A DNA stretch of 34,498 nucleotides. It comes from Verrucomicrobiota bacterium. Lineage in GTDB: Bacteria > Verrucomicrobiota > Verrucomicrobiia > Chthoniobacterales > SZAS-18. A model generated the notes under the pieces. It was not told where the DNA came from. It did no database searches and saw only the letters and a program-made list of their open reading frames with translations. Both the position numbers and the translations under genes were made by a program. Positions 30,718 to 34,498 of the stretch are shown one piece after another; the stretch's first letter is position 1; each line of letters opens with the position of its first letter. The DNA lies in the NCBI GenBank assembly GCA_018240025.1, contig JAFEGM010000011.1, positions 47,314 to 81,811 of the forward strand. The letters run 5' to 3'.

Positions 30718-31617
30718 TCAGCCGCCGACCAGGAAGACCGGACCGACCGGGGCGGGGCCGCCGCCGGCGGGCTCGAGGCTGACCGCAAACTGGTCGCAGC
30801 GCATGGTCGGATCGGAAGGCTTGAAGGAGATCTGCGCCGTCCCGTCGGGCTGCATCACGAAGGTGCCCGCGCTGACGGGAGCCGGACGGCCCTTCTCGAT
30901 CGCCCAGAGCTGGTAATCCTTGCCCGCGGGGGCGGGCGGCAAATTCTTGATCAGCAGCATGCCCGTCTTCTGCTGCTTGTCCCAGACCACGAGCGCGGCG
31001 GCGGTGGAGGTCGGATTGGCCTGCGGCGTGCGGGTGAGGGCCACGGCGCGCATGCGGTCCAGCGCCTTGGCCGTTTCGGCCGCCAGACGGGTGTTCTCCG
31101 CCTTGATGCGACCGCCTTCCGCTTCCAGTTCGGAGACCCGCTTGGCGGCGGCCAACGCGGAGGCCTGGGCGGCGGCGAGATCGAGGCTGAGCGCCTTGGC
31201 CTTGGCCACGGCTGCTTCCGCCTCGGCGCGGGCCTTGCCGAGTTGCGCGTAGCTGACGCCCGCGGCGACCGCGAGCGAGGCGGCCAGGGCCCAGGGGATC
31301 CAGGCCGGCAGAGCGCGCCGCGTCGGCATGGCGATGGGCTCGCGCGAAACGGTGCCGAACGGAATGGGCGACTTCGACGGCGCGCGGGTGGCGAGCTGAT
31401 CGAGCAGCGTCTCGCGCAGGCGAGGCGGCGGCTGCTGCGTGGCCTCCTCGCGGGCCACCTGCTCCAGACCGGCGCGCATCTCGGCCACCAGTTCGCGCAG
31501 GCCGGGGCGCGTCCAGATTTCACGCTCGAACTCCGCCGCCTCCTCGGGCGTGAGCAGCCCCAGCGCATGGAGCGACGCGCGCTCCTGCGTGGCTTCATCG
31601 AACTCCGGGCGGCTCAT
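30718..31617 (-). CDS. RskA-type anti-sigma factor
   Basis: 299 aa from the ATG at 31617, which overlaps the sigma-factor stop as ATGA. The N-terminal cytoplasmic helical part (to about 100; ASLHALGLLTPEEAAEFERE) is of the type that binds ECF sigma factors. One membrane segment follows (about 105-125, IPWALAASLAVAAGVSYAQL), then an Ala/Glu-rich coiled coil (about 127-200) and a periplasmic RskA-like beta domain (AALVVWDKQQKTGMLLIKNL, GKDYQLWAIEKGRPAPVSAG). This anti-sigma-K fold is normally released by regulated proteolysis. It forms a coupled pair with the preceding sigma gene. The signal sensed is unknown. Confidence 0.92.
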   Translation of the reverse strand: MSRPEFDEATQERASLHALGLLTPEEAAEFEREIWTRPGLRELVAEMRAGLEQVAREEATQQPPPRLRETLLDQLATRAPSKSPIPFGTVSREPIAMPTRRALPAWIPWALAASLAVAAGVSYAQLGKARAEAEAAVAKAKALSLDLAAAQASALAAAKRVSELEAEGGRIKAENTRLAAETAKALDRMRAVALTRTPQANPTSTAAALVVWDKQQKTGMLLIKNLPPAPAGKDYQLWAIEKGRPAPVSAGTFVMQPDGTAQISFKPSDPTMRCDQFAVSLEPAGGGPAPVGPVFLVGG

Positions 31618-32198
31618 AGCAGTTTCGAAAGCGGGGTGCGCAGCCGCATCATGCCGCGGCGAATGCGGGCCTTGATCGTCCCCAGCGGCTCGCCGAGGCG
31701 TTCGGCAATCTCGTGCTGGGTCAGGCCGCTGAAAAAGGCGAGTTCGATGGCCTGCCGCTGATCGTCCGGCAGGGAGCCGAGCGCGGAGCGCACGGCGGTG
31801 GCACGTTCGCGCGAGACCAGTTCGTCGTCCGCGCCACTGGCCGCGCCGTTGGAAGCCTCGGCCGTGAGCTGCTGCAGCCCGCCATCCTGCATGAGCTGGG
31901 CGCGGCGCTGACGCAGGCGCAGGCGGTCGAGCGCCTTCGAGCGCGTAATTGTGTAGGCCCAGGTGAACGGAGTGCCGCGATCCGCGCTGTAGCGCGCCGC
32001 ATCGTCCCAGATGCGCAGGCAGGCACCCTGCAGCACGTCCTCGGCCTCTTCGGCGCTGCCGAGGATCTTGAAGGCGAGCGAATACAGCGCGCCGCTGAAG
32101 GCGTCGTAGAGCTGCGTGAACGCCGAGGTATCGCCCGCGGCAATGCGCGCCACCACGTCCGGCCCGATCTGGGTGGAGGCGTCGGCGGTGGCGTTCAT
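31614..32198 (-). CDS. ECF-family RNA polymerase sigma factor (SigK-like)
   Basis: 194 aa from the ATG at 32198. Region 2 covers about residues 25-95 (FTQLYDAFSGALYSLAFKIL, AEDVLQGACLRIWDDAARY, FTWAYTITRSKALDRLRLRQ). Region 4 covers about 135-190 (LPDDQRQAIELAFFSGLTQH, EIAERLGEPLGTIKARIRRG). No region 3 is present, as in ECF factors. The pairing with an RskA-type anti-sigma gene and the sequence style match the SigK group. An in-frame ATG at 32315 would add 39 residues unlike the family. Its stop overlaps the anti-sigma start, so the two are translationally coupled. Targets are unknown. Confidence 0.93.
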   Translation of the reverse strand: MNATADASTQIGPDVVARIAAGDTSAFTQLYDAFSGALYSLAFKILGSAEEAEDVLQGACLRIWDDAARYSADRGTPFTWAYTITRSKALDRLRLRQRRAQLMQDGGLQQLTAEASNGAASGADDELVSRERATAVRSALGSLPDDQRQAIELAFFSGLTQHEIAERLGEPLGTIKARIRRGMMRLRTPLSKLL

Positions 32199-32400
32199 CG
32201 GGCGGGCGCGGAGGAGCGGAAGCGGCTGGGCAGCCCACCGCTCGAGCGAGCCGAGGGCCGCGTCCAGGCGGACGGACCAACGGGGGGCTGGGAACGAGAG
32301 AAGCACAGCGGTCATGGATCAGCAAGGGTCGGCATCGAGTCCTTGCGGACGAGCCAGAGTTCACCGGCAATGCGACGCCACGCCGGACGGCAGATGCATC

Positions 32401-32444
32401 ATTATTTGCGCAACGATCAGGGGCGCGCCCGACCGGTCGGTCGG
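32401..32444 (-). promoter_or_regulatory. Palindromes and possible -10 upstream of the sigma gene
   Basis: In the 307-base gap between the TPR gene and the sigma gene, GGGCGCGCCC (32421-32430) is followed by a hairpin with arms 32428-32434 and 32438-32444 that contains the palindrome CCGACCGGTCGG (32429-32440). On the minus strand AATAAT (32406-32401) lies just downstream and would serve as a -10, although no good -35 is visible. A regulator might bind the palindromes. No T-run follows them, so they are not a terminator. Confidence 0.35.
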
Positions 32445-32505
32445 GTGCCGCAGTGCCGGCCCTCGTTCCCGCGTCCCGCCAGGGCTGCGGGGACCGTCGG
32501 GACTC

Positions 32506-33933
32506 TTACGGATCGATGAAGAACTCCCAACTCACCTGCCGGCGCTGCTCGCGCTGCGCGTCGCTCAGCCGGAACTCCGCCATGGGACCGCTGACGGTCG
32601 CATTGCGGAAGTAATAGTCGTCCACCGCATTCTCGAAATCCTCCTTCGGCAGCAGCGCGCGCGCCTTGCCCAGCAGTTCGGCGGCCTGCGCGGCGTCACG
32701 CTTCTGCAGAGCCAGACCGGCGCCGACCAGATACCAGTCGCCCGAGAGCGGCGGCGTCTTCTGCGCCTCGTTCCAGGCCGTCTCGACCTCCGCCACCTGC
32801 CCGGCTTCGAGCTGGGCCAGGCGGAGCTTGACCGCGATGGTCTCCAGCGAGAGCCCATAGCCCGGACGCACCCGGAGCAAGGCTTGCTTGCCGACCACGA
32901 CCGCATCGGCGAAGCGCCCCTGTCGACGCAGGAGTTCGGTCATCTGATAGAGTGCGTCGGCCGAGAAAGGATCCTTCAACAGGGCCGACTGGAGGAGGCG
33001 GAAGCAGTCGTTGAAATTGCGCTGCCGGCCCAGATTGAAGGCGCGGAGATAGGTGGCCTGCGCGGCGTCGCGCCCAGCCGAGATCTCGCGCGAGAGCTCC
33101 GCTTCCGGGGCGGTGAACTCGCCCAGGCGCGTCTGCAACTCGGCGGCATAGCGGGTCAGGCCGGGCAGGTAGGGATCGGTCTGGCGCAACTCCCCCACCA
33201 ACTTGGCCGCGCCGCGGACGTCGCCGGAGCGATCGAGCGCGAGGGCACGATCCAGCACCGCCACCGTGTTCTCTTTCCAGACGCTGGCCGGTGCGGCGGC
33301 GGGGGCTCCGGTCGGATCGGTCGCGGCCGGCTCGCTGTTCGGCGAGGGCACCGGCACGCCGGCCTTGCCGCCGAACAGGTAGCCGATGCCGAACGAGATG
33401 AGCGCGGCGACCGGTAGCATCCAGACGAGCGGCGACATCTCTTTCGGCGGCGGCACGCTGTCGCCGTAGTAGACCGGCGCCGGGCCGGTGAAATTCGGGG
33501 ATGGCGCGGGCCGCGGCATCGGGTCCGCCAAAGCCACCTCGCCGGGCTTCGACTTCACCGGATCGCCCAACGCGGCCGTGACGTCCTCGGCGCTGCCGGC
33601 CTCCACGCCGGGGCCGACCATGACGGCGAGATTGACGCTGCCCGAGCGGGTCATGCGCTCGCGTTTGTGCTGCTCTTCCGTGCGTTCGCGCTGTTCGTTT
33701 TCGCGAGCTTTCTTGCGCGCGACGAGGTCGCGCAGCTGGGCGGTGAGTTCCTCGATCTCGTCCTCCTCCGCCCGCTGCTGCGTTTCCGCGGCCTGCGCCT
33801 CGCTGCGGCGGTCGACCGGCGCGTCCTCCCCGCGTTTCCGGAAATGGCGGGAATGCCCGCCCGGGCGCCGAGGCGCAGGGTTGCTGGCGCCGGTGGGCGC
33901 GGCGGAGGGATCGGCAGGCGCGGGGTCCGGCAT
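32506..33933 (-). CDS. Single-pass membrane protein with cytoplasmic coiled coil and TPR-like domain
   Basis: 475 aa from the ATG at 33933; the frame upstream of it is not protein-like. The N-terminus is basic and Pro-rich, then comes a charged coiled coil (about 42-95; EEDEIEELTAQLRDLVARKK). A Pro-rich stretch leads to one membrane segment (168-188; PLVWMLPVAALISFGIGYLF). The C-terminal half (about 215-440) consists of helical repeats of the tetratricopeptide kind (LDRALALDRSGDVRGAAKLV, YQMTELLRRQGRFADAVVVG). It ends in EQRRQVSWEFFIDP. TPR proteins are scaffolds; no partner can be named. It is divergent from the ABC ATPase gene and upstream of the sigma/anti-sigma pair in the same direction. 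Confidence 0.78.
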   Translation of the reverse strand: MPDPAPADPSAAPTGASNPAPRRPGGHSRHFRKRGEDAPVDRRSEAQAAETQQRAEEDEIEELTAQLRDLVARKKARENEQRERTEEQHKRERMTRSGSVNLAVMVGPGVEAGSAEDVTAALGDPVKSKPGEVALADPMPRPAPSPNFTGPAPVYYGDSVPPPKEMSPLVWMLPVAALISFGIGYLFGGKAGVPVPSPNSEPAATDPTGAPAAAPASVWKENTVAVLDRALALDRSGDVRGAAKLVGELRQTDPYLPGLTRYAAELQTRLGEFTAPEAELSREISAGRDAAQATYLRAFNLGRQRNFNDCFRLLQSALLKDPFSADALYQMTELLRRQGRFADAVVVGKQALLRVRPGYGLSLETIAVKLRLAQLEAGQVAEVETAWNEAQKTPPLSGDWYLVGAGLALQKRDAAQAAELLGKARALLPKEDFENAVDDYYFRNATVSGPMAEFRLSDAQREQRRQVSWEFFIDP

Positions 33934-33985
33934 GGGGCGTGGGCAGCGTGTAGCGGAAATATGCCGCGCTGGCAAACTTCTGTGC

Positions 33986-34014
33986 GTGACACGCTCGGCG
34001 GGGCTGCAAATACT
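33986..34014 (+). promoter_or_regulatory. Candidate promoter of the amino acid ABC ATPase gene
   Basis: GTGACA (33986-33991), a 17-base spacer, then AATACT (34009-34014). The hexamer ends ten bases before the ATG at 34025, again with a very short predicted leader. Confidence 0.5.
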
Positions 34015-34024
34015 GCCCGCCTCC

Positions 34025-34498
34025 ATGAGTCAGACCTCCCCAGGCAAGACGGAAAAGACGGCCCTGATCGAGTTCCGCGACGTGCACAAGCACTTCGGCA
34101 AACTCCACATCCTGCGGGGCATCGACGAGCAGATCCAGGAAGGCGAGGTCATCGTCATCCTGGGTCCTTCGGGTTGCGGCAAAAGCACGATGCTGCGTTG
34201 TATCAACCACCTGGAGCAGATCGATGGCGGCGATCTTTGGGTGGACGGCATCAATCTCGGCGACCCGCGCGCCAACATCGACAAGATCCGGGCCGAGACC
34301 GGAATGGTCTTCCAGCAATTCAATCTCTTCCCGCACCTGACGGTCTTGGAGAATGTCATGCTGGCCCCGATCAAGGTGCGCAAGATGAGCAAGGACGCGG
34401 CCCGCGAGAAGGGGCTCAAGCTGCTCAAGCGCGTGGGCATCGAGGCCAAGGCCGACGCCTTTCCCATCCAGCTCTCGGGTGGCCAGCAGCAGCGCGTG
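34025..34498 (+). CDS. Polar amino acid ABC transporter ATP-binding protein, N-terminal part (runs off the right edge)
   Basis: 158 codons are visible of a protein that is usually about 240-260 aa. It supplies the ATPase of a GlnQ/HisP-type importer for polar amino acids at the inner membrane. Walker A is GPSGCGKST, preceded by IEFRDVHKHFGKLHILRGID. The Q-loop is MVFQQFNLFPHLTVLENVML and the ABC signature LSGGQQQRV is at the very end of the window. Walker B, the D-loop and the H-loop are outside. The permease and binding-protein genes are probably downstream. A short hydrophilic N-terminal extension (SQTSPGKTEKTA) precedes the domain. Confidence 0.95.
   Translation, partial: MSQTSPGKTEKTALIEFRDVHKHFGKLHILRGIDEQIQEGEVIVILGPSGCGKSTMLRCINHLEQIDGGDLWVDGINLGDPRANIDKIRAETGMVFQQFNLFPHLTVLENVMLAPIKVRKMSKDAAREKGLKLLKRVGIEAKADAFPIQLSGGQQQRV

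Noticed and set aside
1..34498. tRNA, rRNA, CRISPR arrays and prophage or insertion-sequence genes
   Set aside because: I looked on both strands and saw no cloverleaf with a CCA-type end, no rRNA segments, no arrays and no transposase, integrase or phage structural motifs.

Overview
The window is GC-rich chromosomal DNA of a Gram-negative bacterium. An LptD-type outer-membrane assembly protein, a FadL-type barrel, a small outer-membrane barrel and many signal peptides show the outer membrane. The gene styles (TGS-less ThrS, RskA-type anti-sigma, NhaR-like LysR, three DUF4139 proteins) and a receptor-like motif in one DUF4139 paralogue suggest a verrucomicrobial relative of Opitutus; this assignment is by recognition, not by database search. 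Almost no gene has a Shine-Dalgarno sequence, and several have a -10-like hexamer only 6 to 10 bases before the ATG.

Layout. 1-3139 (minus): the N-terminal half of mfd, a terminator, terC, and a short HPF/RaiA-like gene. 3223-5180: an NhaR-like LysR regulator convergent with a class I DAHP synthase; their stop codons share one CTAG. 5378-11832 (plus): three tandem secreted DUF4139 proteins, two of which share an almost identical 820-bp block. 12028-14394 (minus): lptD, divergent from a FadL-like porin (14776-16488, plus) that ends in a clear terminator. 16707-20372 (plus): a Kef-type cation/proton antiporter and two small secreted zincin-like proteins. 20379-20747 (minus): a VOC protein. 20847-23760 (plus): a small winged-helix protein and a large FtsX/MacB-type permease. 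23786-33933 (all minus, in the order of transcription from the right): TPR membrane protein, ECF sigma factor, RskA anti-sigma factor, Thr-rich leader peptide and attenuator, thrS, a repeat element, an RRM protein, miaA fused in frame to a DUF1573 secreted protein, pgl, and an outer-membrane barrel. 34025-end (plus): the start of a polar amino acid ABC transporter ATPase.

The strongest discovery candidate lies upstream of thrS. A promoter-like sequence is followed by an 18-codon ORF, MIAITTSLTPTTTRPRRA, with six Thr codons. Next come a segment spanning its stop codon that can pair with the terminator's left arm, and a GC hairpin with six U residues. This is the layout of ribosome-mediated transcription attenuation controlled by charged tRNA-Thr, on a ThrS that lacks the N-terminal TGS domain. 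Other notable points are the MiaA-DUF1573 in-frame fusion, a TonB-receptor-like motif in the linker of the second DUF4139 protein, gene-conversion-like mosaicism among the three paralogues, and a 49-bp inverted repeat whose right arm ends at the thrS stop codon.
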